From positions 1 to 64,000 of the forward strand of contig JAUNPU010000011.1 of the NCBI GenBank assembly GCA_030536555.1: a DNA stretch of 64,000 bases. Direction: 5' to 3'. The notes under the pieces are model-generated. The model was not told the DNA's origin. It saw nothing but the letters and a program-made list of their open reading frames with translations, and ran no database searches. The stretch is from Eubacteriales bacterium. GTDB taxonomy: Bacteria; Bacillota; Clostridia; Lachnospirales; Lachnospiraceae. The translations under genes were made by a program, and so were the position numbers. This document shows positions 16,971 through 24,637 of the stretch, in pieces. The first letter of the stretch is position 1. Each line of letters opens with the position of its first letter.

Positions 16971-17133
16971 ACGAGCCGGGAGACCAGGCAGAGCAGCAAG
17001 GCAGAATCTGGACGAGCCGGGAATGCAGGCAGAGCAGCAAGGCAGAATCTGGACGAGCCGGGAATGCAGGCAGAGCAGCAAGCCAGAATCTGGACGAGCC
17101 GGGAGACCAGGCGAGCGGCAAGGCAAATCCCGG
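16971..17133. repeat. Four-copy 41-bp tandem repeat
   Basis: Copies begin at ACGAGCCGGG at 16971, 17012, 17053 and 17094, with a degenerate fifth start at 17134. Each contains GCAGAGCAGCAAGGCAGAAT (one copy reads AAGCCAG). The 41-base period is not a multiple of three, so the tract is not a coding repeat. It fills the gap between the HIT gene and the TM1266-type gene. Confidence 0.85.
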
Positions 17134-17182
17134 ACGAATTGTGGGCACTTGCGGCATCAGATAGAAATGGAGGAAGTGAACC

Positions 17183-17458
17183 TTGGGACTGGAAGAGAAA
17201 GTCAGTGACACGCGGATCGCGGTAGTCGGCATCATTATAGAGCAGGTGGAGTCCGCGACGGCGGTCAATGAGATTCTTCATCAGTATGGCTCGTATATTA
17301 TCGGGCGCATGGGGCTTCCTTATAAGGACAAGCAGGTGAATATCATCAGTGTGGTGCTGGATGCACCGGCAGATATCATCAGTGCCGTGTCAGGAAAGCT
17401 GGGACGGCTGCCGGGAGTCAGCTCCAAGGCGCTGTACTCCAAGCAGACATCAAAGTAG
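17183..17458 (+). CDS. TM1266-type iron-only hydrogenase system putative regulator
   Basis: A 91-residue ACT/NikR-C-like protein: 'RIAVVGIIIE', 'VNEILHQYGSYIIGRMGLPY', 'VNIISVVLDAPADIISAVSGKLGRLPGV'. This pattern is known from TM1266 proteins, usually encoded near [FeFe]-hydrogenase maturation genes. No hydrogenase gene is in this window. The start is TTG 17183, with GGAGG 9 bases upstream. Its role is inferred from family only. It is followed by about 160 bases of degenerate CAAAGCAGCC and CAGTCAGCCATC repeats. Confidence 0.75.
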   Translation: MGLEEKVSDTRIAVVGIIIEQVESATAVNEILHQYGSYIIGRMGLPYKDKQVNIISVVLDAPADIISAVSGKLGRLPGVSSKALYSKQTSK

Positions 17459-17618
17459 CCGATTTTTAGCCACGGTGCGCGGGCAGGCTTCAAAGCAGCC
17501 AACTCAAAGCTGCAGTGTACAAGCAGATATCAAAGCAGCCGGTTTCAAGCAAGCCGGATTTCAACTGAGGCATCCCAGTCAGTCATCATGGCATTCCAGT
17601 CAGCCATCACGGCATCCG

Positions 17619-19736
17619 TCATATCATACGAATAACAAATGCGGTTAGGATACAGAGACCGGTTCCAAGCAAGGTCGGCAGTGCGACAGCCACGCCGGTC
17701 CAGCGCCAGGAGCCGGTCTCTTTGTGTATGGTGAGCACGGTTGTAGAACAGGGCCAGTGGAACAGGCAGAAGATCATCATGCAGATGGCGGTCAGCCCGG
17801 ACCAGCCGTGAGCGGTCAGAAGCTTAAGCAGGGCGGACGGATCGCTCATTTCTGTCAGAACGCCGGACTGGGTATATGCCATCAGGATGATGGGCAGCAC
17901 GATTTCGTTAGCCGGGAAGCCCAGCAGGAACGCAGCCAGGATGACACCGTCCAGTCCCATCAGATGTCCCAGAGGCTCGAAGAAGCCGGTAATGCAGGCA
18001 AGCAGACTGGGGGCAGCCGCGGGAAACGCGGTGGTTGCAGAAACCGTGACAGTGGCAGAAATCGGGGCAGCCGAGAGAACCGGGGCAGCTGCAGCATTTT
18101 CTGCAAATGCCGGGGACAGGACCAGCCATCCATGTTCGGGTCCCACGTACAGGATGTTGGCCAGCAGCCAGATAATCAGCCCCGCCGGAGCTGCGACGAC
18201 TGCCGCCCGCCCCAGCACGAACAGCGTGCGGTCGAAGATGGAGCGGACGATGACCTTGCTGATCTGCGGTCGGCGGTAAGGCGGCAGTTCCAGGGTAAAT
18301 GCGGACGGGATGCCCTTTAACAGTGTGTGGGATAGCAGCCATGAGACTGCCAGCGTGGCGCCGATGCCCAGCAAAATAAAGCAAGTCAGCAGCAGCGCAG
18401 ACAGAAAAGATGTCATGGCAGGAGTCTGCACAGGCAGGAAGGACGAGGTGACAGGAGTCTGCACAGGCAGGAAGGACGTCATGGCAGGGGTCTGCGTAGC
18501 CGCCAGCGGAGACCAGGCAGCGCCTGCTTCGCCGACAGTCAGCCCGTCGGAGGAAGCAGTTCTCATAAACAGCAGCGTAATCATCGTAAACAACAGCGGA
18601 AGCCGCCCGTTGCAGGGAACGAAGGCATTGGTGAGAATTGCAATCAGCCGTTCCCGCGGCGAGTCAATAATGCGGCAGCCGGTGACTCCGGCGGCGTTGC
18701 AGCCAAATCCCATCGCCATGGTCAGACACTGCTTCCCGCAGGCGCGGCAGCGGTGGAAGGCGTGGTCCATGTTGAATGCCACCCGCGGCAGGTAACCCAG
18801 ATCCTCCAGCAGGGTAAATAAGGGGAAGAAGATTGCCATAGGCGGCAGCATTACGGAAATGACCCAGGCCAGCACCCGGTAGACTCCATAGACCAGCATG
18901 CTGATCAGCCAGGCCGGTGCCCCGATGGCGGTCATGGCTGCCGCCAGGTGCCCTTCCAGCTCAAACAGCAGATCCCAGAGCGCTCCGGACGGGATATTGG
19001 CACCGGACAGGGTCAGCCAGAATACACCCAGCAGCATCGTAAACATCAAAACTTTTCCGGTAAATGGCCCGGTCACCAGCCGGTCAATCCATTCCTCGCG
19101 TTTCCGGTAATCCGTCCGGGTATAGCGCACAATCGCCTGCGCCAGCGCCTTGGGATTGAAGTCCAGACAGTCGTAGCTGAGCCGCTGCCCACAGGTCTCG
19201 CTCAGCACGTGGCGAATGTATTTCAGGGAATCTGCGCACCGGGCACAGCAGCGGATGACAGGAATCTGCAGCACATCCTGCAGCAGCTCCAGGTCGATAA
19301 CAATGCCTTTTTTGTCCGCTTCATCGCAGAGGTTGACACAGAGAATCACGGGCGTGCCGGATTCCTTCACCTGATTCAGAGACAGAATCTGCTTCAGCAG
19401 ATGAAGTCCGCGCTCGATGCAGGTGCCATCACAGACCAGCATAATCAGGTCCGCCTCGCCGCTGCCAAGATAATTGCGCGCGATTTCCTCCTCCTGCGAG
19501 TGGGCGGTCAGAGAATAGGTGCCGGGCAGGTCCACCAGCAGATAGCTGCGATTTTCGATGGTGAAGGTCCCCCGGGCGGAGGCAACGGTAACTCCCGGCC
19601 AGTTCCCGGTATGCTGATGTAAGCCAGTCAGCCCATTGAAAATGGTACTTTTTCCTACGTTTGGATTTCCCGCCAGAGCCACGGTGACGGGGCGGGCGGG
19701 GTTCGATTCTCTGGGAGTTGGCTCATGTTCGCTCAT
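17619..19736 (-). CDS. feoB: Ferrous iron transporter FeoB
   Basis: A 705-residue Fe(II) transporter. The N-terminal G domain has G1 GNPNVGKS (residues 23-30), G2 region 'NWPGVTV', G3 DLPG and G4 'NLCD'. The C-terminal part has about eight membrane segments with the gate blocks around 'FTLLEDLGYLPRVAF', including a conserved-looking Cys pair ('CRACGKQC'). The start at 19736 is preferred to a Met 25 codons upstream because GGGAG lies 8 bases before it. Unusual: between membrane segments, around 18400-18500, there is a threefold repeat of a roughly 11-residue Thr/Ser/Pro/Phe sequence (A-M-T-S-F-L-P-V-Q-T-P). No FeoA is adjacent; a FeoA-like gene is at 25.8 kb. Confidence 0.92.
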   Translation of the reverse strand: MSEHEPTPRESNPARPVTVALAGNPNVGKSTIFNGLTGLHQHTGNWPGVTVASARGTFTIENRSYLLVDLPGTYSLTAHSQEEEIARNYLGSGEADLIMLVCDGTCIERGLHLLKQILSLNQVKESGTPVILCVNLCDEADKKGIVIDLELLQDVLQIPVIRCCARCADSLKYIRHVLSETCGQRLSYDCLDFNPKALAQAIVRYTRTDYRKREEWIDRLVTGPFTGKVLMFTMLLGVFWLTLSGANIPSGALWDLLFELEGHLAAAMTAIGAPAWLISMLVYGVYRVLAWVISVMLPPMAIFFPLFTLLEDLGYLPRVAFNMDHAFHRCRACGKQCLTMAMGFGCNAAGVTGCRIIDSPRERLIAILTNAFVPCNGRLPLLFTMITLLFMRTASSDGLTVGEAGAAWSPLAATQTPAMTSFLPVQTPVTSSFLPVQTPAMTSFLSALLLTCFILLGIGATLAVSWLLSHTLLKGIPSAFTLELPPYRRPQISKVIVRSIFDRTLFVLGRAAVVAAPAGLIIWLLANILYVGPEHGWLVLSPAFAENAAAAPVLSAAPISATVTVSATTAFPAAAPSLLACITGFFEPLGHLMGLDGVILAAFLLGFPANEIVLPIILMAYTQSGVLTEMSDPSALLKLLTAHGWSGLTAICMMIFCLFHWPCSTTVLTIHKETGSWRWTGVAVALPTLLGTGLCILTAFVIRMI

Positions 19737-19823
19737 ACGGATGCTCCCATTTGCAAGCAGTTTCTTATAGATTAAATATGAAGTAAATGCCCCGGCAGTG
19801 CCTGTATGCACGGAAATGTTCTC

Positions 19824-19873
19824 GAAATAAAAGGAAAGCAGCAGACGCCGGAAGCTCCGAGGTCTGCTGCTTT
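19824..19873 (-). terminator. Terminator of the small membrane protein gene
   Basis: AAAGCAGCAGAC (19835-19846) and GTCTGCTGCTTT (19862-19873) form a 12-bp stem. On the minus strand it is followed by TCCTTTTATTT. It lies between the small gene and feoB, so feoB may use its own promoter or read-through. Confidence 0.65.
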
Positions 19874-19924
19874 TGGGAAAGAGTCTGTTATAAAAACGAA
19901 ATCATATAAGGGGATATGATTTCT

Positions 19925-20068
19925 CTAACAGGTTATGGGAATGTTGTATTTTACCTTGCGGTAAATTTTCCAGACCACAACGGCCGGAATGCCGAAAACC
20001 ATGGCGAGGGTAGAAACGCCGCCAATAATTGCGTAAAGAATCATAATAAAAATACTGCCAATTTCCAT
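19925..20068 (-). CDS. Small single-span membrane protein upstream of feoB
   Basis: A 47-residue peptide starting at ATG 20068 with AAGGAGG (in ACAAGGAGGATTTCG) at ideal distance. One long hydrophobic span (about residues 5-33, 'IFIMILYAIIGGVSTLAMVF' and on) is followed by a basic tail (W-K-I-Y-R-K-V-K-Y). It lies on the same strand, 190 bases upstream of feoB, but a terminator intervenes. I do not recognise a family. It lacks the cysteines of FeoB-associated Cys-rich proteins. Confidence 0.6.
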   Translation of the reverse strand: MEIGSIFIMILYAIIGGVSTLAMVFGIPAVVVWKIYRKVKYNIPITC

Positions 20069-20244
20069 CGAAATCCTCCTTGTCTGCGCTTCAACGCCGT
20101 GCGCGATGTATTTTCCTGCACGCTCCCCATTCTAGCCGGTTTTGTGCGGAAAGAAAAGAGGTTTCGAGGGTTTTTAACGGCATCTGTATGAGATATTAAC
20201 GACATTTTTATGACTGAAAAAGGAAGCTTAATCCGGCATTTACA

Positions 20245-20739
20245 TCAGGCTCTTCGGATGACTCCGCATCCGATTGCGGCACCCGGATTCCCCGATGGCT
20301 GGGAGTGAAAATCATCCTGATGGTGGTGAATGACCACGGACCGGTTCAGAATGTCCGCGACCCGGAACCGTTTGTCATAAAATGCACTCCATGCGTAGCC
20401 CTGATTGCCCATAAGGGGCAGCAGGTCCCCTGCGTGGAACGGGTGAAACTGCATGGAGGGATTGTAGTGGTCCCCAACGTTGGCAATATTATCGGAACAG
20501 TCTCCGAACTGATGAATATGCATGGCGTAGAAGTCGCTGGAGCCGGGAACGGTGACATTGGGAAGTCCAAAGACCTCCGCCTCCACCAGAACACCGCCGT
20601 AAGGCGTGTCGTAGAACTTGACCAGACCGCTGATCGCAGGATAAGAAGCATTTCCCCTTACCCATGCCATTGCCTGCGGTCGGTTGTCTGACAGCAGATG
20701 GACAAAAGAGAGGCGGGGAGTAGGTTGCTGTGACTGCAT
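20245..20739 (-). CDS. Cu/Zn superoxide dismutase-like protein
   Basis: A 164-residue protein with nearly all Cu/Zn-SOD ligands: His74 and His76 in 'MHIHQFG', bridging His91 in 'GDHYNP', His99, His102 and Asp105 in 'FHPFHAGDL', and a C-terminal Cu ligand in 'VVIHHHQDDF' (His138). Cys81 and Cys158 are placed for the conserved disulfide, and 'GNPGAAIGCGVI' is the family C-terminal motif. There is no signal peptide, unlike most bacterial SodC proteins, so it would be cytosolic. The expected reaction is superoxide dismutation; whether both metals are bound is inferred. A weak GAGGG precedes the ATG. Confidence 0.85.
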   Translation of the reverse strand: MQSQQPTPRLSFVHLLSDNRPQAMAWVRGNASYPAISGLVKFYDTPYGGVLVEAEVFGLPNVTVPGSSDFYAMHIHQFGDCSDNIANVGDHYNPSMQFHPFHAGDLLPLMGNQGYAWSAFYDKRFRVADILNRSVVIHHHQDDFHSQPSGNPGAAIGCGVIRRA

Positions 20740-20867
20740 GTGAAGCCCTCATTGTGTGGTTTGGTATAGGGTATGCAGAGATGGGCGGAGCGGTGAAAAC
20801 GACGTGGGGGATGGAGCGCAGTCGGAATCATTTGATTATTCGCAGCCAGTCTTTAACGCCTTGGTAC

Positions 20868-20896
20868 TTGCGCTTTCATCCAAATCATGCTATAGT
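20868..20896 (+). promoter_or_regulatory. Promoter of the antitoxin-like small RNA
   Basis: TTGCGC (20868-20873), 17-base spacer, TATAGT (20891-20896) with an extended TG at 20888. It points toward the small toxin gene. Confidence 0.65.
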
Positions 20897-20902
20897 GAAG
20901 AT

Positions 20903-20998
20903 ATAAAAAGAACAACCGCCCCTCTACAAGGGGTTGGCCAATATTGAAGATAGAAATACCACCCTCTTTACTGCCAAGTTTACAAGGGTGGTTTTTCT
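20903..20998 (+). ncRNA. Putative antitoxin RNA, convergent to a small toxin gene
   Basis: A transcript of about 95 bases is expected between the promoter at 20868 and a terminator in which ACCACCCT (20958-20965) pairs with AGGGTGGT (20985-20992) followed by TTTTT. Its 5' part (AACCGCCCCT ... AAGGGGTT) can fold into a hairpin. A 31-base segment at 20909-20939 matches 24 of 31 bases of the 5' region of the opposing toxin transcript in the same sense. The 3' ends of the two transcripts overlap across the terminator. The arrangement resembles TxpA/RatA or Fst/par type I systems. Confidence 0.6.
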
Positions 20999-21029
20999 AT
21001 GCCCGCTTCCGGGACTTTAAAGAAAAACG

Positions 21030-21113
21030 CTACTTACGATTATTGGAAATAAAGGTAAGCAATGCCAGAATAAACATTCCAAACGCCATAAGGTCTTTGA
21101 AATCAAAATTCAT
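21030..21113 (-). CDS. Small hydrophobic peptide, putative holin-like type I toxin
   Basis: A 27-residue peptide beginning M-N-F-D-F-K-D-L-M-A-F-G and ending S-N-N-R-K: one membrane span with a basic end, as in putative holin-like toxins (Hol_Tox type). The ATG at 21113 is preceded by GGGAGGTGG. It has its own consensus promoter at 21184-21212, and a convergent RNA lies immediately downstream. The transcript would end in the same hairpin as the antitoxin RNA. Confidence 0.7.
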   Translation of the reverse strand: MNFDFKDLMAFGMFILALLTFISNNRK

Positions 21114-21183
21114 CAGCACCACCTCCCATCTTATGTAGGATGGAAGGCCAACTCCTTGCAGTGACACGATTGTTCTTGAAAAT

Positions 21184-21212
21184 ATGATAACATAGTTGAG
21201 AGAGTCTGGCAA
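21184..21212 (-). promoter_or_regulatory. Promoter of the holin-like toxin gene
   Basis: On the minus strand: TTGCCA (21212-21207), 17-base spacer, TATCAT (21189-21184) with an extended TG. Start of transcription is expected near 21177, giving a leader of about 64 bases. Confidence 0.65.
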
Positions 21213-21312
21213 TCCAGGAAAATGCCGACGCAGTGAGAAATGCAATTTAGTTCCAAAGCAAAATAAAAAAGCCAGAAAACGTATATTCTACAACGTTCCT
21301 GACTTAAAGGTA

Positions 21313-21383
21313 AGCAGATAACGGGAATCGAACCCGCCTCCCCAGCTTGGGAAGCTGGTGTTCTACCGATGAACTATATCTGC
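21313..21383 (-). tRNA. tRNA-Gly (anticodon CCC)
   Basis: On the minus strand, the acceptor GCAGATA pairs with TATCTGC. The D arm contains AGTTCATCGGTAGAACA. The anticodon arm is CCAGC-TTCCCAA-GCTGG with CCC at the anticodon. The T arm is GCGGG-TTCGATT-CCCGT. The length is 71 bases with discriminator T. CCA is not encoded. Confidence 0.95.
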
Positions 21384-21535
21384 TCATTTTGTTTCAACAG
21401 CATTTATTATAAGCCATTGTGGTGGAAAAGTAAAGGGGAAAATGTGAAAAGTGCTGCATTGCCGTATGTTGCGTGCAAGTGCCTGCGGAACGTTAAGGAA
21501 CGCTGGTGAATTTTATTCCATCACCAAATTCTCAT

Positions 21536-21564
21536 TGATAAATCAAGGAAAGATAGTTATACTG
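21536..21564 (+). promoter_or_regulatory. Promoter of the nucleotidyltransferase gene
   Basis: TTGATA (21536-21541), 17-base spacer, TATACT (21559-21564), 38 bases before the start codon. Confidence 0.6.
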
Positions 21565-21601
21565 GAATTAGAACAAGCGCAAGAAAATAGGAGGTTAGGT
21601 T

Positions 21602-21943
21602 ATGCCGAAGAGCATTCAGTCTTTACTTACAGATTATCTGTCTGAGATACAGAAGATATATGGCTCACATTTGAAGAGCGTGATTCTATACGGCTCCTAT
21701 GCGAGAGGTGATTATACACTAGATTCCGATGTGGATATTATGATACTGGTAGATTTGAAGGATGAAGAGATGGATCAGTATTCCGATGCATTGTCAGAAC
21801 TTGGATTTGAATACAACGTTGACCATGATATCTGGATGATGCCGGTAGTTAAGAATATTGAGCATTTCTATCATTGGGTTTCTGCTTATCCTTTCTATAA
21901 GAATGTACAAAAGGAAGGAGTGACCATGTATGAAGCAGCCTGA
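21602..21943 (+). CDS. MNT-type nucleotidyltransferase (antitoxin-like)
   Basis: A 113-residue minimal nucleotidyltransferase with the motif GSYARGDYTLDSDVDI (residues 31-46); Asp43 and Asp45 are the metal ligands. In MntA/HepT modules such proteins AMPylate and silence a HEPN toxin encoded next door. Here the adjoining HEPN frame is cut short, so the antitoxin-like gene is now an orphan. The start follows TAGGAGGTTAGGTT. The C-terminal part ('EHFYHWVSAYPFYKNVQKEGV') also fits the family. Confidence 0.85.
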   Translation: MPKSIQSLLTDYLSEIQKIYGSHLKSVILYGSYARGDYTLDSDVDIMILVDLKDEEMDQYSDALSELGFEYNVDHDIWMMPVVKNIEHFYHWVSAYPFYKNVQKEGVTMYEAA

Positions 21944-22025
21944 TTCTTTCGATGTTGGGATACAGATGGATGTAGTGAGACATCGTCTGCAGGTGGCTGG
22001 AATAGCTTGTGGTAACGCATTATAA
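21930..22025 (+). pseudogene. Truncated HEPN-domain gene (toxin remnant)
   Basis: An ATG at 21930, overlapping the MNT gene by 14 bases and preceded by AAGGAAGGAG, opens a 31-codon frame: M-K-Q-P-D-S-F-D-V-G-I-Q-M-D-V-V-R-H-R-L then a few residues and TAA. The first 23 residues read like the N-terminus of HEPN proteins that follow MNT genes. The rest, including the RX4-6H catalytic region, is missing, and the XRE gene begins 60 bases later on the other strand. Confidence 0.6.
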
Positions 22026-22084
22026 TGATTCGTGCCTGCAGCGCGTCCTCTAACGTTCTGCAGGCGCTTCGTCTGTGGTATCAT

Positions 22085-22330
22085 TTATTTTTTCTCTTCA
22101 AATCGAAAATCTAACAATTCTTTTGCAGGTATCTGCAGTATCTCAGCAATACGAAATAGGGTATCCAGCGAAACGCTGGTCTTCATATTGGGAGCTTCAA
22201 TGTTGGAAATATGGGTGCGGCTCAAATCTGTAAATTCCGCCAAATCCAGTTGAGTCAGGTTACGGAGCTTGCGATAGTATGCGATGTTTAAGCCGAGTTG
22301 CTTGTAATAGGATTCATATTGTGGTTTCAT
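22085..22330 (-). CDS. XRE family transcriptional regulator
   Basis: An 81-residue Cro/CI-type DNA-binding protein. The helix-turn-helix is 'LTQLDLAEFTDLSRTHISNIE' (about residues 25-45), followed by 'VSLDTLFRIAEILQIPAKELLD'. There is no additional domain, as usual for small XRE regulators. AGGAGGGACTT precedes the ATG. It is divergent from the secreted protein at 22628, and the space between holds two TTTGCAAA palindromes that could be its operator. Confidence 0.88.
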   Translation of the reverse strand: MKPQYESYYKQLGLNIAYYRKLRNLTQLDLAEFTDLSRTHISNIEAPNMKTSVSLDTLFRIAEILQIPAKELLDFRFEEKK

Positions 22331-22402
22331 GGATAGAAGTCCCTCCTAAGATAACATTTTATCCTATAGTGACAGTTTGCTTAAACAATTCAAAACAATA
22401 TA

Positions 22403-22446
22403 TTTGCAAACTAGTACTTTGCAAAATGAGAATATGGTGATATAAT
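22403..22446 (+). promoter_or_regulatory. Promoter with paired TTTGCAAA palindromes
   Basis: TTGCAA (22419-22424), 16-base spacer and TATAAT (22441-22446) with an extended TG form a promoter toward the secreted protein gene. Two identical 8-base palindromes TTTGCAAA (22403-22410 and 22418-22425) lie on and just upstream of the -35 box. Their 15-base spacing suggests binding of a dimer pair, possibly the divergent XRE protein. Confidence 0.55.
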
Positions 22447-22627
22447 TTTTAATAAAGAAGAGAAAATACAAAAATTGTAAGAAACAGTTGAAGGTTTTCA
22501 GTCTGGTATGTAGAAGCAGGAGCAGCCGGGCTGATGAAAATAAAAAGTATGGGGGGATTGATACGATGAATGCACGTAACATGGAAAAGGGATAATGAAA
22601 TTATGAAATTATAATTTAGGAGGGCAA

Positions 22628-24616
22628 ATGATGAAGCGAGTAAGACAATGGCTGGCAAAGGTTTTAATCGTGGTAATGATATTGAGTACATGCCTGCAGT
22701 CAGCTGTATTTGCAGAAACTGGAACACAGAAGTTAGATACTCCGTCATGGGTGAAGTGGGATAATTCGGATGGATTGTATGCGTCTTTTGAGGAGATTGA
22801 AGCTGCAGAGGGGAATTATGAAGTAGAGGTATATAGAGAGGAAGATGAATCTTCGAACCCGTATTGCCGCTTGCAAAAGAGGGGAGGCCCAATTGGAAAA
22901 ACTGGAGTATGGTATGCTTTATATCGTAATGGATCCTATAGGTTCAGAGTACGGGCGGTGAGTAATCAGGCGACAGTAGAAGACAGCGATTGGTCTGAGC
23001 TGAGTGAAGTTTTTGTGTATCAGAAGCCATCAATCTCGTATGGTGAGGTTCAGAATCTACGCTGGTCTGATACAGAAGCCGGAGTAGTGATGTGGGATCC
23101 GCCTCGGAATTTGAAGGATATTCCAGAACAATACCGAAAGGATATTCGATATTATCTTGATCTGTATGAAGGGGATACTCGCATTACGGGTGTATATAAT
23201 GTTACTGATTTGAGGTGGGATTTTTCGGACTACATAGGGGAGCTTGGGGCTTATACATTTGCAGTCAGAGCACAGAGCAAGGATATCGTGAATGTATTTC
23301 ATGGACCGAAGGTAATGGGAGAAGAGTATATTGATACTGCGGCAATTACGGAGAATGTAGGAAGCCAGCTGAATGACATTTATATGCTGGTCAGTAGTGA
23401 GGATGATCAGGGACAGCTGGCAAGTCCATCGGATGCTTTAGAGGCAGTAGAAGAGCTGGATTTGAAAGAGACGGCTCTTGCGATGCAGGTTGATGAGGAT
23501 ACTTGTTCGCTTATGAAGGATATTGAAAATATTTATCTGGTCCAAAGCGGAAAAGAAGTCAGAAAGAATATAGATCAGAATGCGGGGCTGGATGAATCAG
23601 AGATAGAAGTGGTTGGAGCCGGTTTGAATATTGCCAGTGCCAGCGATGCAATAGAATTCAATGTGAAGAAAGCGGAACGAGAAATTGCTATTGATACGCA
23701 GTTATATTCCCAGAGTGCTATGCTGGAAATCAGTCTTGAGAATGCGTTAGGGAAGCTTCGCTCGCCTATAACGGTGATTATGCCAATACCGGAGAATATC
23801 AGACCGGATTTTTTGCGGATTATACATTGCCATGATGATGGAAGTCGGGAGATAATTTATCCGATTATCACAGCAGATGGAAGAGCGAAGTTTACTGTAA
23901 CAGAGTTTAGCATTTTTGCTTTTGTGGAGCAGGATGAGAAATGGGGAGTTGGTATTGAAAACCCGGATGTGGAGCCGGATGAACCAACACCAGAAGAGCC
24001 AGATCCTGAAGTCCCGGGAGAAGGTGATCTGGAACCAGATGACAATAATCAAGGCAGTTCAGGAAGTTCCGGCGGCTCTGGTGGTTCCGGCGGTTCTGGT
24101 GGCGGTGGCGGCTCCAGCACTCATAAAGGTGCGGCGACTGTCACGATAGATGCCAAAAAGGGGCATGTAAGTTCCTCTATGGGTATTGTCACAGGAACAG
24201 AAACAGGTTATAGCCGGTGGATTTCTGAGGCAGCAGATGGAAATACTGCCTGGAAGCTGCAGTATGCGGATGGTACATTTGCGCAGGGCAGTTATGCTAC
24301 GGATGAAGCTGGAAATCAGATGAAAGATGAAACGGGTGCGAAGGTTGAGCAACCGCTGTGGGAACTGGTCAATGGAGCATGGTTTGCGTTTGGGGCTGAT
24401 GGCTATGTGAAATCCGGATTCCTGTTTGATCCAGCATTACAGGGATGGTTTTATCTGGATATCAATACCGGCATGAAGACTGGCTGGGCACAGATTGAAG
24501 GAAAATGGTACTATTTCAATGTTGTGTCAGACGGAACGAAAGGCAGGATGTATACGGACTGTCGGACACCGGATGGGTATTATGTTGATGCCAAAGGCAT
24601 GTGGGACGGAAAATAA
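22628..24616 (+). CDS. Secreted protein with fibronectin-like region and choline-binding-like repeats
   Basis: A 662-residue exported protein. The signal peptide covers about residues 1-30 (ends 'SAVFAET'). Residues 35-240 contain two segments like fibronectin type III or Ig-type strands ('GSYRFRVRAVSNQA', 'GAYTFAVRAQSK'). A Pro/Glu linker (EEPDPEVPGEG) and a Ser/Gly linker precede the C-terminus. The last 100 residues carry aromatic repeats of the cell-wall/choline-binding type ('GWFYLDINTGMKTGWAQIEGKWYYF'). It is therefore probably held non-covalently on the cell surface. It contains ASPSDA and ASASDA motifs shared with the other surface proteins here. AGGAGG at 22618 precedes the first of two ATG codons. 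The function beyond surface attachment is unknown. Confidence 0.8.
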   Translation: MMKRVRQWLAKVLIVVMILSTCLQSAVFAETGTQKLDTPSWVKWDNSDGLYASFEEIEAAEGNYEVEVYREEDESSNPYCRLQKRGGPIGKTGVWYALYRNGSYRFRVRAVSNQATVEDSDWSELSEVFVYQKPSISYGEVQNLRWSDTEAGVVMWDPPRNLKDIPEQYRKDIRYYLDLYEGDTRITGVYNVTDLRWDFSDYIGELGAYTFAVRAQSKDIVNVFHGPKVMGEEYIDTAAITENVGSQLNDIYMLVSSEDDQGQLASPSDALEAVEELDLKETALAMQVDEDTCSLMKDIENIYLVQSGKEVRKNIDQNAGLDESEIEVVGAGLNIASASDAIEFNVKKAEREIAIDTQLYSQSAMLEISLENALGKLRSPITVIMPIPENIRPDFLRIIHCHDDGSREIIYPIITADGRAKFTVTEFSIFAFVEQDEKWGVGIENPDVEPDEPTPEEPDPEVPGEGDLEPDDNNQGSSGSSGGSGGSGGSGGGGGSSTHKGAATVTIDAKKGHVSSSMGIVTGTETGYSRWISEAADGNTAWKLQYADGTFAQGSYATDEAGNQMKDETGAKVEQPLWELVNGAWFAFGADGYVKSGFLFDPALQGWFYLDINTGMKTGWAQIEGKWYYFNVVSDGTKGRMYTDCRTPDGYYVDAKGMWDGK

Positions 24617-24637
24617 GACAAACGATACCTGTATATT

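Noticed and set aside
16971..17133. Possible CRISPR array
   Set aside because: The 41-bp units are directly adjacent with no variable spacers, and no cas genes are present.
17724..18320. + strand frame of 198 codons opposite feoB
   Set aside because: Antisense to a clear FeoB; no independent evidence.
19916..20191. + strand frame of 91 codons
   Set aside because: Antisense to the 47-residue membrane protein and its ribosome site; no start signals of its own.
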